64,000 bases of DNA, taken from positions 20,800,481 to 20,864,480 of the forward strand of contig NC_083693.1 of assembly GCF_033118175.1 (NCBI RefSeq), read 5' to 3'. The position numbers and the translations under genes are program-made. The notes under the pieces are model-generated. The model searched no databases, was not told the origin of the DNA, and worked only from the letters and a program-made list of their open reading frames with translations. Shown in pieces: positions 35,577 to 47,247 of this stretch (its first letter is position 1; every line of letters begins with the position of its first letter). The stretch comes from Dama dama. Lineage: Eukaryota > Chordata > Mammalia > Artiodactyla > Cervidae.

Positions 35577-35771
35577 GGGATTCCATTGTGGCTCAGCTGG
35601 TAAGGAATCCACGTGCAATGCAGGAGACCTGGATTCAATCCCTGGGTTGGGACGATCCCCTGGAGAAGGGAAAGGCTACCCACTCCAGTATTCTGGTCTG
35701 GAAAATTCCATGGACTGTATAATCCATGGTGTCAGAAGGAGTCGGACCCGACTAAGAGACTTTCACTTCAT
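35577..35771 (+). mobile_element. Bov-tA SINE, sense
   Basis: Head gggattccattgtggctcag. A perfect 12-base target duplication, ttactcatagtt, lies at 35565-35576 and 35772-35783. Confidence 0.96.
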
Positions 35772-35929
35772 TTACTCATAGTTATTTATTCTTTTAGATT
35801 TTCCTTTCGGAAAAAAAAAAAAAAGCTTCATTAAATATTTTTTTTCATTCCTTTTAATATTTTCATAATATTTGATTCAATGATTATATCTTGAATAAGT
35901 TCAGTCATATCTGAAACCTTAGTTTTGTT

Positions 35930-36120
35930 TTTTGTTTTTCTAATTTTGACCTCTTATAAATAACACTATGGTGGATATACTTCTAGGTATAACATGATGA
36001 ACGTTCATGACTGTTTCCTTGTGACAAATTCCTGGAGAGAGAAATGATGAGTTCAAGATGCCTTCCAAAAATATCACATCAAGGTATATTGCTACCTGTG
36101 AATAGTCTATGATGATACAT
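35930..36120 (-). mobile_element. Possible L1 fragment, antisense
   Basis: tataaataacactatggtgg followed by gatgaacgttcatgactg recalls the antisense L1 phrase around aataatgctgcaatgaac. Weak. Confidence 0.35.
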
Positions 36121-36164
36121 ATGTAATATGTAGAAAGCATATATAATACATATATTGTTTTTGT

Positions 36165-36912
36165 TCAGTCACAATGTCATCTCTGACTATGCAAGCTCTA
36201 TGAACTGCTGCATGCCAGAGTTGCTTGTCATTCACTGTGTCCTGGAGTTCACTCAAAGTCATGTCCATTGTGTCAATGGTGCCACCCAACCATCTCATTC
36301 TTTGTCTCCCTCTTCTCCTCCTGAACTCAAACTTTCCCAGCATCAGGGTCTTTCCAATGAGTTGGCTCTTTGCTCAGGTGGCCAAAGTATTGGAGCTTTA
36401 GCTTCAGCATCAGTCCTTCCAGTGAATAGTCAGGGTTGATGTCCTCTAGGATGGACTGCTTGAATCTCCTTGCAGTCCAAAGGACTCTCAGTGTCTCGCC
36501 CAGCACCACAGTTCGAAAGCATCAATTCTTTCACTCTCGGACTTCTTTATGGCCCAACTCTTACATCTGTACATGACTAATGGAAAAACCATGGCTTTGA
36601 CTATACAGACCTTTGTCGGCAGTTATGTCTCTGCTTTTTAATATGCTGTCTGGGTTGGTCATAGCTTTCCTTCCAAGGAGCAAGCATCTTTTAATTTCAT
36701 GGCTGCAGTCACCACATTCAGTGATTATGGAGCCCAAGAAAATAAAATCTGTCACTGCTTCCAGTTTTTCCCCTTCTATTTGCCATGAGTGATGGCACCA
36801 AATGCCATGATCTTAGTTTTCTGAATGTTGAGTTTTAAGCCAGCTTTTTCACTTTCCTCTTTCTTCTCCACCAATAGACTCTTTAGATCCTTTTCACTTT
36901 CTGCCATTAGAG
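36165..36912 (-). mobile_element. BovB LINE, 3' 0.75 kb, antisense
   Basis: Antisense BovB from tail (agtcacaatgtcatctctga, diverged) through catcagggtctttccaatga and ccatggctttgactatacag to tctgccattagagtgg. Several indels. No intact frame. Confidence 0.93.
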
Positions 36913-37757
36913 TGGATTCATTTCATAGATACAATATTTTTTTTAATTTTATGTGGATTTTCTGTCTCTCTTCTCAATAATAGAGACTTATTCAAGAAAC
37001 CATTCTCAGATTTTATAGATCTTTTGAAAGAACCATTTCAGATCAATTTTTACTGCTCTTCTAATCCAGTAATGTATGCCTTCATCTTTATTACTCATTC
37101 TTTATAACTCTTTATTATATTTTCTTGATTCAATTTAACACATGATTTATCATTTTTTAATTTTTTGTTTAAGAAATTTTTCTCTACTTGTTCAATATGG
37201 CCCTTTTACCTACAAACATTTCTTTTAGACCTGGAGGTTAATATTCTATTTAAACCCCCATTGCACTTTTTACTTTAAAAATGAACTGCCTCAGTGTAAC
37301 TTCACCTTCCCTATAGTCTGATTTCCTTTACTACATATAGGGAGTGGGTGAGCTTGAGGGAGATGGCTATAGAATTAATTACAATCACTCTGAACACATA
37401 AAGTGTTGGTTAGAACCTCTCTTTTCTCCAATTGTTAAATGCCTTCAGCTTTTAAGTGTAAGTAGTAAATACCAGAAATAAAGGACCCAAACTGTGTTCT
37501 AAAACTATGGAGGAGAGCTTATTTCACCACTATTTCTTTGACTGGGGTCTATACTTGACTGACTATTCGCATTCATGACTACAGCCTTTCCCCCCTTACA
37601 AGAGTTAAACCATAAATACAATTTAAAGCTACTAGCTTCTTAAAAAAATTTTGATTTATCAAGATCTTCAGTGAACAATGGCAAGTCCCCCTTTTATCCC
37701 TCTTTATCATAATAGTTTTTTAAACCCCTGTAACTACCATAATCAAATCTGGTCTGG
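36913..37757. other. AT-rich sequence, perhaps very old L1, no gene seen
   Basis: T-rich on the plus strand, like decayed antisense L1, but I cannot align it by eye. Confidence 0.3.
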
Positions 37758-37769
37758 CAGACTTGGTAA

Positions 37770-37978
37770 TGGGCTTCCGTGTGGCTGATATGGTAAAGAA
37801 TCTGCTTGCAAAGCAGGAGGCCTGGATTCGATCCCTCAGTTGGGAAGATCTCCTGGAGGAGAGCATGGCAACCCACTCCAGTATTCTTGCCTGGAGAATT
37901 CCCATGGGCAGAAGAGCCTGGAGGTCCGCAGTCCATGGGGTCACAGATCCAGATACGACTGAGCAGCTAAGCACAGCA
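37770..37978 (+). mobile_element. Bov-tA SINE, sense
   Basis: Head gggcttccgtgtggctgat. A perfect 12-base target duplication, cagacttggtaa, lies at 37758-37769 and 37979-37990. Confidence 0.96.
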
Positions 37979-38086
37979 CAGACTTGGTAAAATGGCCATT
38001 CTCAGAAGTCAGTTATAGGATAAATCTCAAAGCAACAAGGTGAATCCAGAGTAATTTATATGCTGAACACGAAAGATAGCAGGTAG

Positions 38087-38205
38087 GAAATGGCAACCCA
38101 CTCCAGTATTCTTGCCTGGAAAATCCCATGGACAGAGGAGCCTGACAGGCTACAGTCCACAGCGTCACAAAGAGTTGGAAATGACTTAACAACTAAACAA
38201 CAATG
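38087..38205 (+). mobile_element. Bov-tA/Bov-A tail half, sense
   Basis: Begins at ggaaatggcaacccactcca and ends aacaactaaacaacaatg. The tRNA-like head is absent, so it is a 5'-truncated insertion. Confidence 0.88.
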
Positions 38206-38700
38206 ACTGAGAAAGAAAAAAGAATAATGATAACATCAGTCATGGAACAGAATATAGAACATTCTAAACATTCTTCAAATTTATTTTATATTTAAATTAA
38301 ATGTTATATTTAGTTAGGGTTTTTTCCTACCTTAAATGTTGTTTAGTTACTTATGAATGAAAGCAGTAAAGTATGTTAACAGAATTATTGGGTTGGAAAC
38401 GGTTTCATCCTAAATTTATTTTTTCATTTGTTGACAGAAAGATTTACACCATATTTTATTATTTGAAGGGTTAATTTTATATATAGAAGGAGAACAAAAG
38501 GTTATTCAGGAAAGGAAAGTACTCGTGAAAAATGCAAAGGGTGGTAAGAAGAAATGAGTTGGTAAAATGAGTGATGTCTATAGCCCAGGTCAACATCTTG
38601 ATGGCAGCCTTGTGAGGGGCCCCAAACCAGAGGTATCTGGCTAAGCCTGACCCAGATGCCTGACCCATGAAATTTATGAGATAATAAATGATAACTATTT
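38206..38700. other. Unique sequence, no gene seen
   Basis: No coding frame or repeat supported. The 63-codon minus frame at 38477-38668 is unsupported. Confidence 0.4.
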
Positions 38701-38702
38701 TA

Positions 38703-38900
38703 AGTTGCTGTTGCTGCTTCTGCTGCTAAGTCCCTTCAGTCGTGTCTGACTCTGCGCGACCCCATAGACGGCAGCCCACCAGACTCTCTCATCCCTGGGA
38801 TTCTCCAGGCAAGAATACTGGAGTGGGTTGCCATTGCCTTCTCCAATGCATGAAAGTGAAACGTGAAAGTGAAGTCGCTCAGTCATGTCTGCTACATTTT
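38703..38900 (-). mobile_element. Bov-A2 SINE, truncated
   Basis: Antisense with the (GCT)n tail at 38706-38730, one complete monomer to ccttctccaatgcatgaaag, then the start of a second monomer (gtcgctcagtcatgtc) that stops at about 38893. Confidence 0.9.
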
Positions 38901-39384
38901 GGCATTTTCGTTACCAAGAAGAAATAATGAATATGCCAGTCATATTAAAAACAATCTATCTTTGGGTCCTAGAAAAATTCAGGAAGCTTTTGGGAAGAAA
39001 AGAAGGTGTTTGAATTAAAGGACTTGGATAATGGAAAGTCTTGAATCAGTGTAAAATAGTGTTGTAAATATACAAAGACTCTCAGACTAATTGACCCTGC
39101 TGTAGCTTAGCACAACAAGGGATGTTGAGGCAACTAAGTGGAGTAAAAGATGATGTGTTGAAAAATAAGAAAACTTAAAATGGCTACTTAGCTGCTTAGG
39201 TGCAGTTGTTCCTAAATTTGTCAACTACGAGGATTTTTTCTTCTTCACTATAGAAACAATATAAAAACAATCTTGTCTCACTCTCACTTCAAACCTTTTA
39301 ATGATGCCCTATTGCCCATGCAAAAATACCTAATCTTTCTGTGCATCACATTTATCCTATCTCAGAACCCCTGACTGCCTGTTC
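38901..39384. other. Unique sequence, no gene seen
   Basis: No repeat or gene recognised. Confidence 0.4.
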
Positions 39385-39640
39385 AGATGCACCAGCTGAG
39401 CCACAGGAGAAGCCCAAAGTTAAAATCTCCAGGGATCTTCCCAACCCAGGGATCAAACCCAGGTCTCCCACACTGACATTGCAGGTGGATTCTTTACCAG
39501 CTGAGCCATCAGGGAGCCTGAGAATGCTGGAGTGGGTAGCCTATCCCTTATCCAGGGGATCTTCCCAACCCAGGAACCGAAGCAGGGTCTCCTGCATTGC
39601 AGGCGGATTCTTTACCAACTGAGCTGATATCAGGGAAGCC
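39385..39640 (-). repeat. Cluster of three Bov-tA head fragments
   Basis: Antisense head pieces follow one another: ccagctgagccacaggagaa (39388-39415), a longer one from tctccagggatcttcccaac to gagccatcagggagcc (39426-39518), and another from ggagtgggtagcctatccc to gatatcagggaagccc (39527-39640). This looks like tandem duplication or repeated insertion of one segment. Confidence 0.82.
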
Positions 39641-39794
39641 CATCTCTTACCAAACTCTCCCTCAAACTCTCTGCTCTGAGCTCTCCAAATGCACCAAAGT
39701 CTTTGACACCTCTTGCCCTTACAGACATGACCTTGCTTCCTGGAACATGCTTCACCACCTTCTCCAAAGGTTAACTCTTCATTGCCTATTATGA

Positions 39795-40258
39795 AATTTT
39801 TTTAATTGGCGTATAATTGCTTTACAATGTTGTGTTCATTTCTGCCATACAACGAAGTAAATCAACTCTATGTATAAATATATCCCTTCCCTCTTGAATC
39901 TCCCCACCACTCACCTTCAATCCCTCCACTCTAGGTCATCACAGAGCACCGAGCTGAGCTCCCTCTGCTACAGCAGGTTCCCACTAGCTGTCTATTTTAC
40001 TCATGGCAGTGTATGTATGCGTAATACATATACTGTATATAATCTTAACCTCCCAATTTGTTCCACCCCTGCCCTGTTTCCACATGTCCATGCTCCAGAT
40101 CAGCATTTCTATTCCTGTCCTGGATATAGGTTCCTCTGTACCACTTTTGTAGATTTCACATATATGCATTAATATATGATAACTTGTTTTTCTCTTTCTG
40201 ACTTACTTCACTCTGTGAGATAGTCTCTAGGTCCATCCACACCATGACAAACGACCCT
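39795..40258 (-). mobile_element. Artiodactyl-type L1 3' end, antisense
   Basis: Starts with a T-rich tail and ggcgtataattgctttacaa. Continues with gagctgagctccctctgcta, tagatttcacatatatgcat and ctctaggtccatccacacc, the antisense 3' end of a bovid L1. 5' truncated. Confidence 0.92.
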
Positions 40259-42904
40259 GCTGAAGCTTCCCACCAGCCAAGAAGGTTTTCCTTTCTCTGG
40301 GACCCTTGAGAAACAATGGTTCATGACAACTGTGGAACAGATCAAGTTCTGACATCATCTTTTCTTAGGTCTTTCTTTCAGCCCTTCCTCCTCATAAACA
40401 ACTGAACTGAATTGCACCATAGAAAGTTTTACATAGAAAGCTGTTTTTGTCGTGTTCTTTTTCACTTAACCAAAAGCTTATATAGCTGCCCACTAGAGCT
40501 TATGATCAGGATGAGTTAAGATCAGGATCCATTAAGATATAATGAATCTGTATCATCATATCAATAGCAGATCATTTCGACATTCTTCTACTTTTATAGA
40601 AATGAAGGCATGGTTTCTGTTTGTATCTTTAAAATGCTTCAATAACTCAAAGACCCCCACTGGTGCTCTTGGGACCTATGCAGCTCTTTGTAAGACTCTC
40701 TGATTTCTGGGAGTTTTCCTCCCAGAATCTGTTGACCTTCTGTAAATTAAAAGGCAAAAATAAAATTTAAAAACTCATACATAGGCTTCTTTTCATGTGT
40801 CTCTTGAGTAAGTTCTTAGAAGCATTGTAGCAGAGTCTTTCCAACACATCAAAGCCTCCGTTGTAGGGTTTGTTGTTGTTGGTTTCAATCAAATGCAATT
40901 CATGCACCCCTTTGGCATACCTGCAAGATTAAACAGGGGCATCTCATGGTTCTTCACATTTTTTTATTTAGCAAAAACTAATATTAGAAAAAGAAGACAG
41001 TGCCCAAAATTGCCCTAAAAGAATGACGGATTTTGAGAGACTGCCTGGTGCAATACATTAGTTTTTTCAATGGTTAATAGCAATAATTTCAGTGACCTCA
41101 TGCCCTAAGGAGGTCTCAGCCAGGGGTCTCCCCATTATACCCCTAATATCCCGCCTAAGCTAACACTTGGGCTACCTGAAAAATGATATGGGAATTGAGA
41201 CAAATCAATAATTTTCTATTTTACAGGCAAAAGCTAATTGTCTCAATTTTGCTTCAACATTCTAAATATTTGGTATCAATAATATTTTCATTTTAATAAT
41301 GCAATCATTAGCCCCAGGTCCCTCTTCCTTTTGTCTGTATGAAGAGCTCGTGTATCAGACTTTGGAGTCAAGCAATGTGTAGGATTTCCACGGCGGTGTG
41401 CTGGCTCACATTTTCTCTGGGATCCTGCCTTCAATTCTTACCATACTCCTTTTGTGTATGAAATCGTGGAGCACACTACAGCCTGAAGTTAAACCCACTA
41501 ACAGAACAGAAATTGAATCAATTCCTGAGAGCAAGGATTCAACCCTGGGAATCTCCAGCAGCTAGAAAGCCTTGTGCTATCCACATGCCTCCCAAGGATT
41601 TCCTGGGGATGGCTTTACAAGGGAAACATTTACAGAAACTACCCACTGTGCAAATCTAACATCGGTTGGTAGGTTCCGTACAACTTGTGGGAACACTGCA
41701 CAACTCTGTGGAGAGAAAGCAGCGACAATCCTGTAAAGAGACCTGAGGGAAGTAGAGGCCTGAGCATTCAGGAGGAAACCCAACCCTCTTGGATTCAAAG
41801 GGGCTAGGGATCTCATTCTTCCTGTCTTCTTGCTCTACTTGGAAAAAAATCAAACCGCGTGTCAAGATTCTAAGTATCCGTGAAACCTCATTTTGGAAGG
41901 GTTAAAGAAACAAACAAAAATAAGTATATAAAAATCAAATAGGAAAAGATATGAATAAATTCACAGGAAAGGAAAAATAAAGAAATATGCTGAAGTAAGC
42001 TCAGAGAGACGCAAAACAATATAATAGCATTTGGATCATTTTTTACATACTAAATAAGTAAATTAAAAATTAATGATTATTTCCATTCAATTAAGAGTAC
42101 AGTCACTTCAGAGCCTGCATTTATTAGCATGAATTGGTATAAATTTGTATCAATGCTTTGGAAAGCAAGCTATCAATAGACTGAGAAAAACAGAAATAAT
42201 CATACCATTTGATCCAAAAATACAGTAGTATGTTTTTATATCTACTAAAATGATAAGTTAAACACAGAGATGCTCTATTTTATTTATTTATATAATTTCT
42301 ATTTATATAGAATATTTTGTAATTGGGAAAATTAGACTCTATCTTAATATGTAGTCAAAAAACAACAAATAATGACTTTATCTGGTAACTTGTTTTACTT
42401 CCAACAAGCATTGTAAGAGCATGTTGGGTATTGTGAGTTGTGAAACGCTTTTTTCATTCTTTGTTGCAACTTTTAAGGTAAGAGACCCCAAGAAAAGCAG
42501 AGTAAACCTACTTATTCCACTTTTACAGATACGTGCAATTCAGCTCAAGAATTAAATGACAGCTGAGACCACCAAATGTTAGAGGTGAAATTGACATGGC
42601 TCCATATCTAGCTATATTTAGGAAGATGAAAATAACTTAGGAAAGCCCTGATGGATCCAGAAAAGGTCTTTGTCAATGAAGACAAGGAGAGAGGTACCTA
42701 GTCTCAGAAGTCCCGAGCACCTAGTGTGTTATCCATCTGGTGTGGAGTAAAGGCAATAGGTTCAAGGAAACCTCGCATGGACTCCTACCCAAAATGGGCA
42801 GGTTCAGAAACCAGCAAAGGAGAGAGCTGACATGACTGGGAAGTGAAATGCTAAAGGAAAGGATCAAGGGACATGGAAGAGAAGTTGGCTTGTTGACAAT
42901 TTAA
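40259..42904. other. Long unique stretch, no proven gene
   Basis: Mixed AT-rich DNA. It holds the coding-like segment described separately at 40770-40920. 41880-42420 is A/T-rich with phrases such as aaatttgtatcaatgctttgg that could be very old L1. Confidence 0.4.
40767..40920 (-). other. Coding-like open segment (unproven)
   Basis: On the minus strand an acceptor (cctgtttaatcttgcag) is followed by 50 open codons and a TAA. The first part (YAKGVHELHLIETNNNKPYN) looks protein-like. The last third (cttctaagaacttactcaag and onward) also resembles an antique L1 phrase, which argues against a gene. No clear donor. I do not recognise the peptide. Confidence 0.15.
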
Positions 42905-42909
42905 AACGT

Positions 42910-43285
42910 GGTCCTGTTTCCATTCATTTTGGGTGGCTATAACAAGTTACGATAGAGTGGCTAGATTGAAAAACAAACATTTATTTCTCATAGTTCTGGA
43001 GTTTGGAAGTCTGAGATCAATGTGTTTGCAAATACATTGTATGGTGAGAGCCCAGTTATTATTTACAGATCACAATCTCACCCTGTATCTTCAGAGGATG
43101 AACATCAAGACAAAGGGCTAACACTTTTCCTCTTCTTATAAGGACATTTATCCCACTGAGGCTCCACACTCTTGACCTAATTACCTCCTAGATGCTCCAC
43201 CTACCCCATACCATCATAGTAGGGTTATGATTTCAACATGTGAATTTTGAGAAAGCACAAACACACAGCCCCTAACATGTCCCTT
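42910..43285 (-). mobile_element. MaLR-type LTR (MLT1/MST class), antisense
   Basis: ggctataacaagttacgata, atttatttctcatagttctg, cttcttataaggacattta and atttcaacatgtgaattttg keep the order of antisense mammal-wide MaLR LTRs. Confidence 0.78.
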
Positions 43286-43392
43286 AATCACCACAATTTA
43301 TTCTTCCTTCCACAATAGTTGAGTTGAAGCTAGCTATACAGCAACATTATTCCCAGCTAGCCATATTCTCAGCCAGAGAAAGTCAAAGAAAA

Positions 43393-43570
43393 AAAGTGAA
43401 GTCGCTCAGTTGTGTCCGACTCTTTGCGACCCCATAGACTGTACCCTACCATTTTCCAGAAAGAGTAATGGAGTGAGTTGCCATTTCTTTCTCCAGAGGA
43501 TCTTCCCGACCCAGGGATCAAACCCAGGTCTCCCACGATGCTGGCAGATGCTTTATCATCTGAGCCATCT
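43393..43570 (-). mobile_element. Bov-tA SINE, head end damaged
   Basis: Antisense, gtgaagtcgctcagttgtgt to ctgagccatct. The last bases of the head are missing, and part of the middle differs (taccattttccagaaagag). Confidence 0.9.
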
Positions 43571-43899
43571 CCTCAATGGAGTGTGAGCACAAGTGATGCG
43601 TGTGTACCTTCAGATGCAAGCATTATGATTGAGGTTGTGGCTTCTTTCTACTCTCTTCTCCATCTTCACCTGCTGGAACCCAGACAGGGTAGAACAAATC
43701 TGTAGATATTAAGGAAGTGGTCCCCAGAGGAACACAGAGCAGAATGTCTACCAGCTGAAACACTTACCTAGGTCTGCCATGAGCAAGAGAAATATGTCAC
43801 TTTGGTTCCTAGATACTGTATTTTAAAATCATAGCAATGTTGTCATTTCCTAATGAATGTTAGAGTGAACTAATATTTACATTGTATGCCTACATCAAT

Positions 43900-44033
43900 T
43901 AGATGCTGAACTGATCTGGTTGAAAACTTATAACAATTCTGTAAGGTGGATATTATTATTCTTATTTATTGGATAAAGAAAATGAGTCTAAAGAGCAGCT
44001 AACTGACTTGACCAAGGTTACACAGAAGATAGT
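43900..44033 (-). mobile_element. MIR SINE, antisense
   Basis: taacaattctgtaaggtgga, ttattggataaagaaaatga and accaaggttacacagaagat match the antisense MIR order. A Bov-tA is inserted at its right end. Confidence 0.7.
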
Positions 44034-44260
44034 GGGCTTCCCAGGTGGCGCTAGTGGTATAAAGAACCCACCTGCCAATGCAGGAGACATAAGAGATGCA
44101 GGTTCAATCCCTGAGTCGGGAAGATCCCCTGGAGGAGGGCACGGCCACCCACTCCAGTATTTTTGCCTGGAGAATCCCATGGATAGAGGAGCCCGGTGGG
44201 ATATAGTCCATGGAGTCACAGAGTCAGATACAACGGAAGCAATTAAGCTCACACATACGC
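44034..44260 (+). mobile_element. Bov-tA SINE, sense
   Basis: Head gggcttcccaggtggcgct. Target duplication acacagaagatagt (44020-44033) / acacagaggacagt (44261-44274), 12 of 14 identical. Confidence 0.95.
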
Positions 44261-44361
44261 ACACAGAGGACAGTACAACGTCTTGGTGAGGAATGGAATC
44301 TTGAGTCTCTTGACAAAGTCTGCCTATGTCCTCATTAGAATGTAAACATTAATATCACAAA

Positions 44362-44495
44362 GTCTTGTTTTCTTCTTCTGTAAAATAAGGGTAATGAAAG
44401 AACCTGTCTCATAGGGTTCTTGAAGGATTAAATGAGATGATACATTTAAGATGACTGGAATATAATAAGAATTCCATAGGTGCTGGTATCTTTAT
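44362..44495 (+). mobile_element. MIR SINE
   Basis: ttcttctgtaaaataagggt, ctcatagggttcttgaagga, ttaaatgagatgatac and cataggtgctgg are in MIR sense order, fairly well kept. Confidence 0.75.
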
Positions 44496-44855
44496 TCCAG
44501 TGCTAATAAGTGGTTGCAAAAAGATTCAAATGCAATTCTCTGAAGCTCCAAAACTAATAATCTTGTCACCCAAAGAGCAACTCTGGTGTCTAGATCTTTT
44601 TCCCCTCTGTGCTGCCTGTTTCATGCCTTTGGAGTATGTCTTCCCTTTCTTTCCATACCTGTGGAAGCTCTAGTTCTGACATACTGCTTTTAAGGCCATG
44701 GGCAGGTATTGTTTCTGCCACTGAAACTAACAGTAGTCATAAAGAAAATTCATCTTCCTGCCATTAGAATGATTTCCCTCCATATCCAGGGAAAATGTTT
44801 TATCTGTTTAATGCACGATGCAGTTAAACAGCTCTTCCAGTTCAAATACTCCAAC

Positions 44856-44875
44856 GTGTGTGTGTGTGTGTGTGT
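44856..44875 (+). repeat. (GT)10 microsatellite
   Basis: Uninterrupted gt dinucleotide, probably variable in length. Confidence 0.9.
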
Positions 44876-45261
44876 TAATACTGAAGATATCACACTTTTC
44901 TTTCTAGGGCCTTAGAGCTAAATGTGCATCATTTTGTCTATTTTGTTGTTGGTGTTGTTTGCTTTGTTTTTGTCCTGAGGTTATTTCTGTTTCTTCTTAA
45001 GTAGTAGTACACTGGCTGTTGTGGTCCCTTTGAGCAGGCACACTAACGTGTCCATGCAAAGAGCTGCATGTGAAACAATTCACATTCTAAAACATGTATG
45101 CCCTTGACTGATGTCTCCAACTTTATGAGTGGTGCTTTGCCTTCCTAACAGAGTGTTTATCATCAGCAAAAAAAAAAAAAAAATCAGGAAACCTTCTCAT
45201 ATTTCTCTACAAGCGCACCATATGACAGAACTTTCTTCACTGATGGAAATTCCTTATATCT

Positions 45262-45440
45262 GAACTGACCAATAGGGTAGCCAACAGCCATATGTGTCCA
45301 TTGAGTACATGAAATATGGCTAGTGTGACAGAAAATTTGAATTTTTAATTATAGCACATTTAATTTTAACTAATAGAAATGTAAATGAAAACGTGGCTAT
45401 GTATTGGCAACACATATTGCCAATTGTATTGACTATGTAT
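45262..45440. mobile_element. hAT-type DNA transposon, nonautonomous
   Basis: accaatagggtagccaacag, gtacatgaaatatggctagt and gtggctatgtattggcaac resemble the mammal-wide hAT-Charlie group, with ends that partly mirror each other. Name not certain. Confidence 0.6.
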
Positions 45441-45452
45441 TCTAAAGTCTAG

Positions 45453-45779
45453 ATGAGCATTATCCAATAGAAATGTAATATAAGTAACATATGTATTTTT
45501 AAATTTTCTAGTAGCCACTTTTAAAAGTATAAAAAAAGATTCAGGTGAAAGTTATTTTAGTAATATTTTTTTGTTCTTTTATCACTAGGTCATCTTATAA
45601 AACAAAATAAACAATAATTTGACATTAAAATGATGATGAGGTATTTAACATTTTTCTCATGATGAGTCTTTAGCAATATCTTTATATATTTTATACTCTC
45701 TGTATATCTCAACTCAAACTAAACTGATTTCAGGTGCTCATCAAACACAGTGGCTGGTTGCTGTATTGAGTAGGGCAGC
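45453..45779. mobile_element. hAT-type DNA transposon (MER1/Charlie-like)
   Basis: Left end gcattatccaatagaaatgt, middle aaattttctagtagccactt, right end ctgtattgagtagggcag, the inverted partner of the left end. About 330 bases, full length for a nonautonomous element. Its right end overlaps the first copy of the 76-base unit by a few bases. Confidence 0.7.
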
Positions 45780-45851
45780 CCTCTGCCATTAAAATGTATT
45801 CTTTTTAGTGGCAGAAGTTTGTCTTTTTCATCAATAAATCCCTTGCTTTCA
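45776..45851. repeat. 76-base hairpin unit, copy 1
   Basis: Identical at 72 of 76 positions to 47172-47247. Contains ctgccattaaaa (45783-45794) and ttttagtggcag (45803-45814), which pair as 12 bp including one G-U in RNA, with an 8-base loop. Family unknown to me. Confidence 0.85.
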
Positions 45852-46074
45852 GCACCGTGCTGGCCCATAACATCTTTAATAAATATGTGTTTATTGATTC
45901 TCGTCCACAAGGATCAATTCTTACTCCAGATTTACAGGTAAACCAAAAAACGCTTGCAAAAATATATTAAGCTCCTCTGTTACCTCTCTTATTTAGAGTT
46001 GAATGTTTATTTTTACAACTACCTAACAAGGGCAATGAGTTTTCATGTGTATCATCAAGTGTTATGCTTTAGGA

Positions 46075-46300
46075 TAGGGATCAGCAAGCTTTTCCTGTAA
46101 AGGGCGAGATAGTAAAGATTTTACATTTTGCAGGCCATACAGGCTCTGTGGGCAACCACTCACCTCTGCTGCTATAGGGTCAGTGAAGCCATGGATGATA
46201 TATACGTGAGTGCATGTGGCTGGGTTTCTATAAAACTTCATTTACATAATCAAGTAGTGGTCAAGATTTGGCTCAGAGGGCTGTATTTTGACAACATCTG
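46075..46300. mobile_element. hAT-type DNA transposon, nonautonomous
   Basis: ggatcagcaagcttttcct, ttttgcaggccatacaggct and tctataaaacttcatttaca match a common mammalian hAT-type element whose ends carry a cggcaaac-like inverted repeat. Exact family name uncertain. Confidence 0.68.
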
Positions 46301-46390
46301 CTTTAGAATAAGGTCTGTATTTTAAATGTGTTTTGTACCTCATACTTATCATATAATACTGCATAAATTAGAGGTGCTTAATATATAAAT

Positions 46391-46890
46391 TTTAGCATAT
46401 TAAAAAGCAGAGGCATTACTTTGCCAACAAAGGTCCGACTAGTCAAGGCTATGGTTTTTCCAGTGGTCATGTATGGATGTGAGAGTTGGACTGTGAAGAA
46501 AGCTGAACGCCGAAAAACTGATGCTTTTGAACTGTGGTGTTGGAAACAACCTTGAGAGTCCCTTGGACTGCAAGGAGATCCAACCAGTCCATCCTAAAGG
46601 AGATAAGTCCTGGGTGTTCATTGGAAGGACTGATGCTGAGGCTGAAACTCCAATACTTTGGCCACCTGATGCAAATACCTGACTCATTGGAAAAGACCCT
46701 GATGCTGGGAGGGATTGGGGGCAGGAGGAGAAGGGCATGACAGAGGATGAAATGGCGGGATGGCATCACTGACTCGATGGACATGAGTTTGAGTCAACTC
46801 CAGGAGCTGATGATGGACAGGGAGGCCTGGCATGCTGCGACTCATGGGGTCTCAAAGAGTCAGACACGACTGAGCGACTGAACTGAACTG
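46391..46890 (+). mobile_element. BovB LINE, 5'-truncated 500-base insertion
   Basis: Sense copy starting at tttagcatattaaaaagcag and ending gaactgaactg. A perfect 11-base target duplication, aatatataaat, lies at 46380-46390 and 46891-46901. Of the BovB copies here it has the cleanest ends. Frame broken near 46540. Confidence 0.96.
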
Positions 46891-47171
46891 AATATATAAA
46901 TGCTTATAAATATGAGGAGAAAATACTCTGCTTATGTATAAAACCATTAATGCATACAGTCATTTCATTCATGAAATATGTATTGCTTATTTAAATTGTT
47001 GCACCCTCACTTCTGCACCATGACAGACATGTAGTGAGTGATTAACAAATGTTTAATAACTAATAAATGGATTAAATGGTCTGCTAAGGGCTGGAGGAAT
47101 CCAGGAAGTCTTCAAAAAGGTGGTAATGTTTATACTGAGTATTAAAAGTAAGTCAAAAAATAGTGAAGAAA

Positions 47172-47247
47172 CAGCCCTCTGCCATTAAAATTTATTCTTT
47201 TTAGTGGCAGAAGTTTGTCTTATTCGTCAGTAAATCCCTTGCTTTCA
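47172..47247. repeat. 76-base hairpin unit, copy 2
   Basis: Second copy in the same orientation, 1.4 kb from the first. Hairpin arms at 47179-47190 and 47199-47210 are kept. Directly after it comes an interlocked palindrome (47232-47261) that copy 1 lacks. Confidence 0.85.

Noticed and set aside
38388..38396. TTGGGTTGG, like the end of a bovine mariner
   Set aside because: No matching inverted end and no mariner body nearby.
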